From NCBI RefSeq assembly GCF_003478995.1, contig NZ_QUGI01000003.1:310001-374000 (forward strand): 64,000 nt of DNA. Reading direction: 5' to 3'. Both the position numbers and the translations under genes were made by a program. How positions within the stretch are numbered: position 1 is the first letter of the stretch; the number at the start of each line of letters is the position of its first letter. This document shows, piece after piece, positions 1 to 6,980 of this stretch. The notes under the pieces are model-generated. The model made no database searches. It was not told the origin of the DNA and saw nothing but the letters and a program-made list of their open reading frames with translations. Source of the stretch: Pseudoflavonifractor sp. AF19-9AC (GTDB lineage Bacteria > Bacillota > Clostridia > Oscillospirales > Oscillospiraceae).

Positions 1-2
1 GC

Positions 3-224
3 AAACGGGCTTATATCGTCCGGCTCATCGATGGGACTCCGATCCGGGCCAGACCCTCCCAGGAAATCAAGGACCTCCGCACGGAGATCCATCACATCGG
101 CAATAACATCAACCAGATTGCCCGCAGTGTCAATGCCGGTATCGCCACGGCAGAGGATGCCAGGCGTGGACTGTTCCTGCTAGATAAAGTCTATGAGTTG
201 ATGTACCAGGTGGCCAATCCGTAA
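3..224 (+). CDS. MobC-like relaxosome protein, C-terminal part
   Basis: Open reading frame entering from the left edge and ending in TAA. About 73 residues are visible, including the stretch HHIGNNINQIAR followed by a helical tail (AEDARRGLFLLDKVYELMY). This 'NNINQIAR' helix is typical of MobC-type relaxosome accessory proteins, which help the relaxase open oriT. The stop codon overlaps the ATG of the relaxase gene (TAATG), so the two are translationally coupled. The start, the ribbon-helix-helix N-terminus and the oriT itself lie outside the window. The family call comes from motif recognition plus the relaxase neighbour. Confidence 0.8.
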   Translation, partial: KRAYIVRLIDGTPIRARPSQEIKDLRTEIHHIGNNINQIARSVNAGIATAEDARRGLFLLDKVYELMYQVANP

Positions 225-1630
225 TGGCTGTCACCAAGATCCTGGCTCGAAAAGGTCGGTTGGATATCGGGATCGACTACATCCTCAACGGCGATAAGAC
301 GGAGCAGAAGATCCTCACAGCCCATCAGGGCTGTGAACCAGGCCGGGAGTGCCGTCAGATGCTGGAGACCAAACGGGACACCGAAAACATGGGGGGCGTC
401 CAGTACTACCATATTGTCCAGTCCTTCAAGCCCGGCGAAATCTCTCCCGAGCTGGCTCTGGAAATTGCCAAGACTTTCGCTGCGGAGCATCTGAACGGTT
501 ACGAGGCGGTAATTGCCACCCATGTGGATCGAGGGCATATCCACTCGCACATTGTGTTCAACTCCGTAAATGCGGACACCGGCGAGAAATATCATAGCAA
601 TGCCAGAAGCTATTACTGCCAGATCCGGGCCATCTCAGACCGGCTGTGCCGGGAGCACGGCCTCTCCGTGATCCTCTCTGGAGAGTCCTCCAAATCCATG
701 AGCTATCTGGAGTGGCTGCGTCAATCCAAGGGTCAACCTACCTTTCGCTCCATGCTGGAGGCAGATCTCCGGGAGTCCATTGAGGACGCCAATGACCTGG
801 GACACTTCTTCCTGCTCATGGAGCACAAGGGCTACGAGATCCGCCACGGAAACCGTCTGGGATTCCGTCTGCGGGGGCAGGAGCGGTTTCAGTATCCAGG
901 CAGAAAAAATGCCGCATTCACAGAGGACGGTATCCGTGCCGCCATCCTGGGCAATTTGGAGGAAATCGAGACAGGTCAACGGGCCGCTTTTGCGGACAGA
1001 CCCATGTTTCGTCCCTACCGCAGACACCCCAAATACACGGGCTTTTTGGCCCTGTACGTTCATTATCTCTACCTGCTGGGAAAAATCGAACAGCGACAGT
1101 ATCCCCCCAGGATGACGCCGCACCTGCGGCAGGAAGTCATGAAGTTTGAGCAGTACCGAACACAGTTCGCTTTCCTGCGAGAGAACAACATTTCCACCAC
1201 TGACGAAATGACCGCCTATCAAAGCCGCACAGAGGAAACTCTGGCCAATCTGATGAAGCAGCGCACCATCCTCAATGTGCGCAAAAAGAAGCGGCAGGCG
1301 CTGTACGACGCCCTGGCGGATGTGGAGGCCCTGGCACCGGCCAAGGCACTCTATGAGAATGGGCTGTCCGGCATGGAAGATGAGTTTGCCCGCTACATGC
1401 AAGCCGTACGCCTATTGGAACAGTGCGGCATCCCTCCAGAGCATCTGACAAAAGAAAAAACAGAGGTGTATAACCAACTTGCCGATCTGAACCGGCAGAT
1501 CCGCGCAGAACGCAAAAAGCTGGCTCTGTGTCGGGAGATCCAGACGGCAAGTAAGCAGATGGAAGAAGATATCCGCAAAACCGAAACAAGAGGAAAAGAG
1601 GTGGAACACGATGAACATCGGAGGCGGTGA
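224..1630 (+). CDS. MobA/VirD2-type relaxase (MOB-P)
   Basis: A 468-residue relaxase that would nick one strand at oriT and pilot it into the recipient. The N-terminal relaxase fold is recognisable from the metal-binding histidine motif HVDRGHIHSHI (H100, H105, H107 and H109) and a candidate catalytic tyrosine near the N-terminus (Y19 in DIGIDYIL). Residues from about 300 on are charged and helical, as in other Firmicute ICE relaxases. The ATG overlaps the stop of the upstream MobC-like gene, and the 3' end overlaps the PcfB gene by 20 bases. It is full length for this family, with no frameshift seen. Confidence 0.9.
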   Translation: MAVTKILARKGRLDIGIDYILNGDKTEQKILTAHQGCEPGRECRQMLETKRDTENMGGVQYYHIVQSFKPGEISPELALEIAKTFAAEHLNGYEAVIATHVDRGHIHSHIVFNSVNADTGEKYHSNARSYYCQIRAISDRLCREHGLSVILSGESSKSMSYLEWLRQSKGQPTFRSMLEADLRESIEDANDLGHFFLLMEHKGYEIRHGNRLGFRLRGQERFQYPGRKNAAFTEDGIRAAILGNLEEIETGQRAAFADRPMFRPYRRHPKYTGFLALYVHYLYLLGKIEQRQYPPRMTPHLRQEVMKFEQYRTQFAFLRENNISTTDEMTAYQSRTEETLANLMKQRTILNVRKKKRQALYDALADVEALAPAKALYENGLSGMEDEFARYMQAVRLLEQCGIPPEHLTKEKTEVYNQLADLNRQIRAERKKLALCREIQTASKQMEEDIRKTETRGKEVEHDEHRRR

Positions 1631-2258
1631 GGCTGCCGACCAAATGGTTCGCATGATGTTGACCGGCACAGAAGTGACGGTTCGGCTGGGTGCATCCGCT
1701 CTCAAAAATCTACTGGCCATCACGCTGGCTTTGGCAAAGCATCACAAGACCCTGTCCGGGAAGGTCAACATGGGAAAAATGCTCCGGGAGACACGGAATA
1801 TCCGAATGTTCCCCATGTCGCCGGAACAGTATCAGGCATTCAAGCAGAGGGCAGTCAAACAGAAGATCCTATTTTCTGTCATCCGGGATTCGGATGGTCG
1901 CGGCAAGGTGGTAGATGTGGCCATGCCAGTCACAGAGCTGGAGCGCGCCAATCTCATTTTTGAGCGCATCCGATACCTTCCGCAGGATCGCCAGAGTACA
2001 CCAGCCAAGGAGCAATCCCCCATGCGGGATTCAGTGATCCGGGAGGAAAAAACGCCAAAAAAAGAGTCTCGGTCGGAGTTCGACTTGGCCGGTATCAGCG
2101 GCAGCTCCAGTATCTCCAAGAGCGAAATCAGTACGGAGACGACCCATAAGCGCCCCTCTGTTCTGGCACAGCTAAAGGGGTACCAGGAGCAGCTGAATCG
2201 GCAGCACAAAGCGGCTCCGGCCAGAAGTAAACAAAAAGGACACCCCAAACAGAGATAA
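1611..2258 (+). CDS. PcfB family conjugation protein (DUF3801)
   Basis: A 215-residue protein resembling PcfB/DUF3801 proteins of Gram-positive conjugative elements, which are thought to link relaxosome and coupling protein. Recognisable features are the N-terminal MIGGGEAADQMVRMML-like helix, the ALKNLL segment, and the central MFPMSPEQYQAFKQRA region. The tail beyond about residue 130 is polar, low in complexity and probably disordered. It overlaps the relaxase gene, so translational coupling is likely. The next + strand genes are the SLOG protein and VirD4, the usual order in this ICE type. Confidence 0.85.
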   Translation: MNIGGGEAADQMVRMMLTGTEVTVRLGASALKNLLAITLALAKHHKTLSGKVNMGKMLRETRNIRMFPMSPEQYQAFKQRAVKQKILFSVIRDSDGRGKVVDVAMPVTELERANLIFERIRYLPQDRQSTPAKEQSPMRDSVIREEKTPKKESRSEFDLAGISGSSSISKSEISTETTHKRPSVLAQLKGYQEQLNRQHKAAPARSKQKGHPKQR

Positions 2259-2263
2259 TGCCC

Positions 2264-2488
2264 CTACTGTTGGGGAGTATGTTCACACTCACAATCAATT
2301 ACAAACAAGTCATTTGGTGTGCATTTTAGCAATAAACACAGGGTTTCAATTCGCTCCAATTTAATAGATTGAGTTTCATTGTTCACCATGCGGTTGAAAT
2401 TCTGATAGCTCATTCCAAGTTGCTTATAGAGCCAATATTTTGTCCTGCCCTGTTTCTCCAGCAATTCCAACACATTCAGTTTCACCAT
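2264..2488 (-). CDS. Small XRE/Cro-CI family HTH regulator
   Basis: A 74-residue protein, essentially a single helix-turn-helix of the Cro/CI kind (VLELLEKQGRTKYWLYKQLGMS with YQNFNRMVN as recognition helix), ending in an acidic and cysteine-containing tail (DCECEH). It is transcribed away from the SLOG gene, and the 114-base gap holds repeated palindromes. It most likely represses itself and the divergent gene. It sits inside the transfer operon on the opposite strand, a common place for ICE switch regulators. Confidence 0.8.
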   Translation of the reverse strand: MVKLNVLELLEKQGRTKYWLYKQLGMSYQNFNRMVNNETQSIKLERIETLCLLLKCTPNDLFVIDCECEHTPQQ

Positions 2489-2501
2489 ATCTCATGCTCC
2501 T

Positions 2502-2582
2502 ATTATCTAATGCTATAGTTAGATAATATGGAATTGCTCACTCGAAGGTATAGACTATTACATTAGATAATGTTATAGTCTA
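2502..2582. promoter_or_regulatory. Divergent operator repeats
   Basis: Perfect inverted repeat ATTATCTAA/TTAGATAAT at 2502-2527. A second dyad, TAGACTAT/ATAGTCTA at 2551-2582, contains another ATTAGATAAT at its centre. The half-site TTAGATAAT therefore occurs three times between the divergent XRE and SLOG genes. This is most simply read as the binding region of the adjacent XRE regulator; binding itself is inferred. Confidence 0.65.
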
Positions 2583-2602
2583 CGCCGAAGGAGGAGTGGT
2601 TT

Positions 2603-3091
2603 ATGCATGAGCAAGAACTACGGCAGCACCGTTGCTGCTTTACGGGACACAGACCAGAAAAGCTGAACATCTCAGAAGAACAGTTATGTGTACGATTAGG
2701 ACTGGAAATCGACCGAGCGATAGAAGATGGGTTTACTACCTTTATTTCAGGTATGGCAAAGGGGGTAGATATTTGCGCGGCAGAGCTGGTTCTTAAACGC
2801 AGAGTATCAGATGACCGACTGAAGCTGATCTGCGCACTTCCGTATGAAAATTTTGGGCTTCATTGGAGTGCGTCTTGGACTAGTCGTTATGTGGAGGTGA
2901 TACGGCAGGCAGATCTGGTGCGCTGTATTAGTCAGGAGTTCTCCTATTCCGCATACCAGCGCCGCAATGAATGGATGGTAGATCACTCCGGACGGGTGAT
3001 CGCGGTCTATACGGGTGAGAGCGGCGGAACCAGAAATACCATCGCTTACGCCAAACAACAGCACATTCCGTGTGTTATCATCACACCATAA
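2603..3091 (+). CDS. SLOG-domain protein (DUF1273/YpsA-like)
   Basis: A 162-residue Rossmann-like SLOG-superfamily protein. The N-terminus carries the family signature CCFTGHRPEKL, followed by TTFISGMAKGVD, the glycine-rich nucleotide-binding loop. SLOG proteins bind nucleotide-derived ligands; this subfamily is common on Gram-positive mobile elements, but its role there is not established. A good AAGGAGGAG ribosome site precedes the ATG. Divergent from the XRE regulator and probably controlled by it. Followed immediately by a terminator-like hairpin, so it may be transcribed alone. Confidence 0.8.
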   Translation: MHEQELRQHRCCFTGHRPEKLNISEEQLCVRLGLEIDRAIEDGFTTFISGMAKGVDICAAELVLKRRVSDDRLKLICALPYENFGLHWSASWTSRYVEVIRQADLVRCISQEFSYSAYQRRNEWMVDHSGRVIAVYTGESGGTRNTIAYAKQQHIPCVIITP

Positions 3092-3095
3092 ATAG

Positions 3096-3140
3096 GGGGA
3101 CTCAGCAGACGAATCCATCCGCTGAGTCCCCTGTGTTTTT
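3096..3140 (+). terminator. Rho-independent terminator or attenuator
   Basis: An 11-bp perfect stem, GGGGACTCAGC/GCTGAGTCCCC (3096-3106 with 3121-3131), followed by TGTGTTTTT. It sits just after the SLOG stop and before the VirD4 start, so it could end the SLOG transcript or throttle read-through into the transfer genes. Confidence 0.75.
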
Positions 3141-3156
3141 CTTGGAGGTGAATTTC

Positions 3157-4896
3157 CTGAAACAAAGCTCCAGGGCCGGGGACATTGTCCTGGCCCTGTT
3201 TTTCTATGTTCCGGTGGTCTGGGGTGCATTGCTCATTGCCCAATCCTTGGGGCGTGGATTGCCGGAACTTCTTACCAACCTGGCAACGGCGCTCCAGCAC
3301 CCGCTGGATATCCATTGGACAGACAAAAGCCTGCTGTCCATCCTGATCTGCACCAGCCTCTATATCATGGGCCTATGTATCTACGCCTCGGAACAGCGGC
3401 GCACTCGGGACGGCGAGGAGCACGGCTCCGCCACCTGGGGCTCTCCACGGCAGGTCAACGCCATGTTCCGCCAAAAAGAGAACAAGATCCTGACCCGCCA
3501 TGTCCGCTTGGGCCTGGACACCCACAAACACCGCCGCTCCCTCAACGTCCTGGTTATTGGCGGCAGCGGCGCGGCCAAGACCCGCAGCTATGTGAAACCA
3601 AACATTCTGGAGGCCAACACCAATTATGTCATTACTGACCCGAAAATGGAGGTGCTCACTGCGACCGGAGGGTGGCTGAAAAGCAAAGGATATGACATCC
3701 GGGTGCTCAACCTGGTCAACCTGGAGGAGTCGGACGGATACAACCCATTCCGCTATCTGAGAGACGAAAAAGATGTCCTCAAGCTGGTCAATAACCTCAT
3801 TCAAGCTACCACACCAAAGGGCAGCCATGAATCTGATCCGTTTTGGACCAAAGCCGAGACGGCGCTCCTTCAGGCCATCATCCTCATGCTGTTCCAGGAG
3901 GCCCCGGAGTATGAGCAGAACTTCTCCATGGTCATGCGGGTGCTGGAATACGCGGAGGTTCGAGAGGAGGATGACGAGTATCTCTCCCCCCTGGATTTAC
4001 TGTTTCAGGCCATAGAACGGGAGAACCCGGAAAGCGTGGCTCTGCGGCAGTACAAAGTATTCAAGCAGAGCGCGGGCAAGACAGCCAAGAGTATTTTGGT
4101 CTCCGCCGCGGTTCGTCTGGCCCCCTTTAACCTACCCCAGATCCGGGCCATCACGGATCACGACGATATGGACCTCTATACCCTGGGAGAAAAGAAATGC
4201 GCTCTCTACGCCGTGATCCCGGACAATGACAGCACCTTCAACTTCTTGGTGTCCCTGCTCTATTCCCAGGCGTTTCAGACACTTTATTACAGCGCGGACC
4301 AGATCCATCATGGGGCGCTGCCCCGGCACGTCCACTTTGTATTGGATGAGTTCGCGGCCATGCCGCTGCCAGGGTACACTCGTGAATTGGCCACCATGCG
4401 TTCCCGCAACATTTCCTCCAGCACCATCATTCAGAACATGGCCCAGATCAAGGAACTGTACAAGGACTCCTGGGAGACCATCCCCGGCAACTCGGACACT
4501 ATCCTCTATCTGGGCGGCAACGAGCAGAGCACCCATAAGTATATCTCTGAGGCCCTGGGCAAGGCCACCATTGATACAAAGACCCATGGGCAGACCAAGG
4601 GCAAATCGGGCTCCTACTCCACCAATTTCCAGATGAGTGGACGGGAGCTGCTTACCCCTGATGAGGTCCGTGCGTTGGATAATCGCTATTGCATCTTGTT
4701 TATCCGGGGAGCAAAACCCGTCATGGACCTAAAGTATGAACTGACCGAGCACCCCGCTATCCGCTACACCGTGGACGGAGGCGGAGCGCCGTATATTCAC
4801 CATGGACACAACACCACACCGGCCATTCCAGGCACACCGTTCTTCCAGGTTATTTCTGCCGATGAAACCAACAAAGAAAAGGAGACTGCAGCATGA
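3157..4896 (+). CDS. VirD4-like coupling protein (CD1115 family)
   Basis: Type IV coupling ATPase, about 579 residues, which would bring the relaxase-DNA complex to the transfer channel. Two N-terminal membrane segments (GDIVLALFFYVPVVWGALL and a second near residue 60) are followed by Walker A (GGSGAAKTRS, about residue 135), Walker B (FVLDEFAAMP, about 394) and the conserved ATMRSRNIS segment. The start is not obvious: an open frame begins at 3070 before the terminator, but GGAGG at 3144-3148 is correctly spaced only to a CTG codon at 3157, which I chose. The 3' end overlaps the next ATG. Confidence 0.85.
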   Translation: MKQSSRAGDIVLALFFYVPVVWGALLIAQSLGRGLPELLTNLATALQHPLDIHWTDKSLLSILICTSLYIMGLCIYASEQRRTRDGEEHGSATWGSPRQVNAMFRQKENKILTRHVRLGLDTHKHRRSLNVLVIGGSGAAKTRSYVKPNILEANTNYVITDPKMEVLTATGGWLKSKGYDIRVLNLVNLEESDGYNPFRYLRDEKDVLKLVNNLIQATTPKGSHESDPFWTKAETALLQAIILMLFQEAPEYEQNFSMVMRVLEYAEVREEDDEYLSPLDLLFQAIERENPESVALRQYKVFKQSAGKTAKSILVSAAVRLAPFNLPQIRAITDHDDMDLYTLGEKKCALYAVIPDNDSTFNFLVSLLYSQAFQTLYYSADQIHHGALPRHVHFVLDEFAAMPLPGYTRELATMRSRNISSSTIIQNMAQIKELYKDSWETIPGNSDTILYLGGNEQSTHKYISEALGKATIDTKTHGQTKGKSGSYSTNFQMSGRELLTPDEVRALDNRYCILFIRGAKPVMDLKYELTEHPAIRYTVDGGGAPYIHHGHNTTPAIPGTPFFQVISADETNKEKETAA

Positions 4897-5219
4897 AACA
4901 TGATCTGACCACCCGTAAGTATGAGCGCCGCGCACGGAAACTGTACGCCCTGTTTTCCTGCCTCGTTCTGGCGCTGACCGTTATGGTTGTCCCGGCCTTT
5001 GCCGCAGATGATCCGCTGACGGTCGTCAACAACCTTTCCGAGTTCATCTTCTCCCTGATTCGAGCCATCGGCCTGATCCTGCTGGGCTTCGGCGTCCTCC
5101 AACTGGGCCTGTCCCTCAAGAGCCATGACCCCTCCCAGCGGGCCAATGGCATGCTCACCATCGCCGGTGGTATCGTGATCACCTTTACCAAGGAGATCCT
5201 CACCCTCATCACCGGCTGA
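4893..5219 (+). CDS. Maff2/VirB2-like small membrane protein (putative pilin)
   Basis: A 108-residue protein with a positively charged start and a hydrophobic segment ending in VPAFA, a likely signal peptide cut after residue 40 or so. The mature part has two hydrophobic helices joined by a short polar loop (SLKSHDPSQRANGM). Position between VirD4 and TrbL, size and topology match the Maff2-type proteins of this ICE family and resemble VirB2/TrbC prepilins. The pilin role is inferred. Start overlaps the VirD4 stop (ATGA). Confidence 0.7.
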   Translation: MKHDLTTRKYERRARKLYALFSCLVLALTVMVVPAFAADDPLTVVNNLSEFIFSLIRAIGLILLGFGVLQLGLSLKSHDPSQRANGMLTIAGGIVITFTKEILTLITG

Positions 5220-5239
5220 TGAGGAAGAAACGCAAGAAC

Positions 5240-5267
5240 ACCCACGGCCCTGGAATGGGCTGTGGGT
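5240..5267 (+). other. Intercistronic stem-loop
   Basis: ACCCACGGCCC/GGGCTGTGGGT, 11 bp with one G-U pair and a 6-base loop, with no T-run. It lies between the pilin-like and TrbL-like genes, where such hairpins often stabilise the upstream, highly expressed message. Confidence 0.5.
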
Positions 5268-5319
5268 GAGAAAGGAGTGGCTGCAACATGAGATACAGCC
5301 TGTATGGGAGGTGAAGTGA

Positions 5320-6165
5320 TTGGGCAGTGGAAACTGGATCGTAGACAATCTGAATTCCGCCCTGCAGACCTGGAACGACAAACTCGCAGAGATCTGGACC
5401 CTGATCAGCACGACCCCAGAGGACTTCAAAGGCGGCGGGATCTGGAACGTGATCGTCAGTATCAACGGGGCGCTGCAAGCCATTGGCTATGCGCTGTTAG
5501 TGCTGTTTTTTGTGATGGGCGTAATCAAGACCTGCGGCAGCTTTACCGAGATCAAGCGCCCGGAGGTGGCCTTCAAGTGCTTTATCCGCTTTGTGCTGGC
5601 ACAGGCGGCAGTGACCTATGGCATGGAACTAATGAACGCCCTGTTCCAAGTGGCCCAGGGGGCAATATCCACCATCATGGACGCATCCGGCATGACTGCC
5701 ATGTCACCCACCACACTGCCGGAAGAACTCATTACCGCCATTGAAAGCGTGGGGCTGTTGGAGTCCATCCCCCTTTGGGCGGTGACTCTGCTGGGCTCCC
5801 TGTTTATCTGGGTCCTGTCCCTCGTTATGATCCTGACCGTTTACTCCCGCTTTTTCAAGCTCTACATGGCCACCGCCATCGCGCCTATCCCCCTGGCCAG
5901 TTTCGCGGGACAGCCCTCCAGCAGCATTGGCGTCGCTTTCCTCAAAAGCTATGCCGCCATCTGCCTGGAGGGCTGTATCATTGTGTTGGCCTGCGTCATT
6001 TTTTCGCAGTTTGCCTCCGCTCCGCCCGCTGTGGGCGACGCTTCCACAGCACCGGCCACACTGGTCTGGAACTACATTGGCGAGTTGATCTTCAATATGC
6101 TGGTGCTGGTTGGTTCCATCAAGATGAGCGACCGGATCATCCGGGAATTGATGGGGCTTGGTTAA
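5320..6165 (+). CDS. TrbL/VirB6-like polytopic transfer protein
   Basis: A 281-residue integral membrane protein with about six hydrophobic segments and the pattern of TrbL/VirB6 proteins, which form the inner-membrane part of the mating channel. The middle segment (MILTVYSRFFKLYMATAIAPIPLASFA) is typical of this family in Gram-positive ICEs. The start is a TTG at 5320 preceded by GGGAGGTGA; no ATG fits. Gene order (pilin-like, TrbL, PrgI, VirB4) supports the call. Its last four bases overlap the stop of a gene on the opposite strand. Confidence 0.8.
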   Translation: MGSGNWIVDNLNSALQTWNDKLAEIWTLISTTPEDFKGGGIWNVIVSINGALQAIGYALLVLFFVMGVIKTCGSFTEIKRPEVAFKCFIRFVLAQAAVTYGMELMNALFQVAQGAISTIMDASGMTAMSPTTLPEELITAIESVGLLESIPLWAVTLLGSLFIWVLSLVMILTVYSRFFKLYMATAIAPIPLASFAGQPSSSIGVAFLKSYAAICLEGCIIVLACVIFSQFASAPPAVGDASTAPATLVWNYIGELIFNMLVLVGSIKMSDRIIRELMGLG

Positions 6166-6524
6166 TCATCGTCAAACAGGTCGTCCACCCGGATCTTATA
6201 TCCGCCATCCGCTTCTGGTTCCCCGTACATTTGGGCCTCCCGCATCCGGTTGAGCACGATGAGTTCCAGCATCTTGTCCTCTCTCCTCCGGAGCAGGATG
6301 TCCTGGACCTTCCGAACCAGGGAGACCACCCAGGACAGGACTACCACCGCCAGCAGCGCATACCAGATGACGTTGGCCAGCGTTTGATTGGCATAGTACC
6401 ATTCATGAAAAATGGTGGGAACGATCAGCGCATAAACCAGTGGGATGGTCAGGCGAAACACCGCTGCCAGGCGGAACACAATGGAGAGCAAAATCATTAC
6501 GCTCCCGAGCATCAGATATGCCAT
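6162..6524 (-). CDS. Small two-helix membrane protein, antisense in the transfer operon
   Basis: A 120-residue unknown. From the ATG at 6524 (GGAAGGGAG ribosome site) the protein begins MAYLMLGSVMILL and has about three hydrophobic stretches, followed by a charged tail (RRREDKMLELI ... RVDDLFDDD). It lies head-on between two co-oriented transfer genes. The ribosome site sits in the loop of a 7-bp inverted repeat (6527-6551), which could control translation. No family recognised. It may be an entry-exclusion or regulatory protein, but that is only a guess from its place. Confidence 0.6.
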   Translation of the reverse strand: MAYLMLGSVMILLSIVFRLAAVFRLTIPLVYALIVPTIFHEWYYANQTLANVIWYALLAVVVLSWVVSLVRKVQDILLRRREDKMLELIVLNRMREAQMYGEPEADGGYKIRVDDLFDDD

Positions 6525-6626
6525 ACGCTCAACTCCCTTCCTAAGTTGAGCAAATGGTACCATAGCCGGACAGGCTTTGCAACGGTCTGTCCATGAAAAC
6601 CAAACAGAAATGCAGGAGGTGATACC

Positions 6627-6980
6627 TTGGAGGTACGCATCAATAAAGAGGTGCGGAATTACCAGGAAAGTCTTTTTTTCGGCCTGTCCCTGCGGCAATT
6701 TTTGTTTGCCCTGCTGGCCGTTCTGGTGGCGCTGGCCGTGTACTTTTGCCTGCACCCGGTGCTTGGAACAGGCGAGATCGGATGGGTGTGCATCCTGGCC
6801 GCGTTTCCATTCGCCCTGGGTGGTTTTTTCACCTATAACGGCATGACGCTGGAACGCTTTCTCATGGCGTATATCCGCTCGGAATTTTTCATGCCCAAAC
6901 GTCTCTTGTTCCGTTCAAATGATCTCTATGTCCAACTCATGGAACATTCATCGATAAAGGAGGCCATTCGACTTGATTAA
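6627..6980 (+). CDS. PrgI family (VirB3-like) protein
   Basis: A 117-residue protein starting MEVRINKEVRNYQESLFFGL, the recognisable opening of PrgI proteins, with two transmembrane helices (about 22-45 and 50-70) and a soluble C-terminal segment. PrgI/VirB3 proteins sit in the inner membrane next to the VirB4 ATPase. The start is TTG with AGGAGGTGAT upstream. The 3' end overlaps the VirB4 gene by 8 bases. Confidence 0.85.
   Translation: MEVRINKEVRNYQESLFFGLSLRQFLFALLAVLVALAVYFCLHPVLGTGEIGWVCILAAFPFALGGFFTYNGMTLERFLMAYIRSEFFMPKRLLFRSNDLYVQLMEHSSIKEAIRLD

Noticed and set aside
3070..3156. Upstream extension of the VirD4 frame from an ATG at 3070
   Set aside because: It lies inside the SLOG gene and across a terminator hairpin; the GGAGG at 3144 points to a start at 3157.
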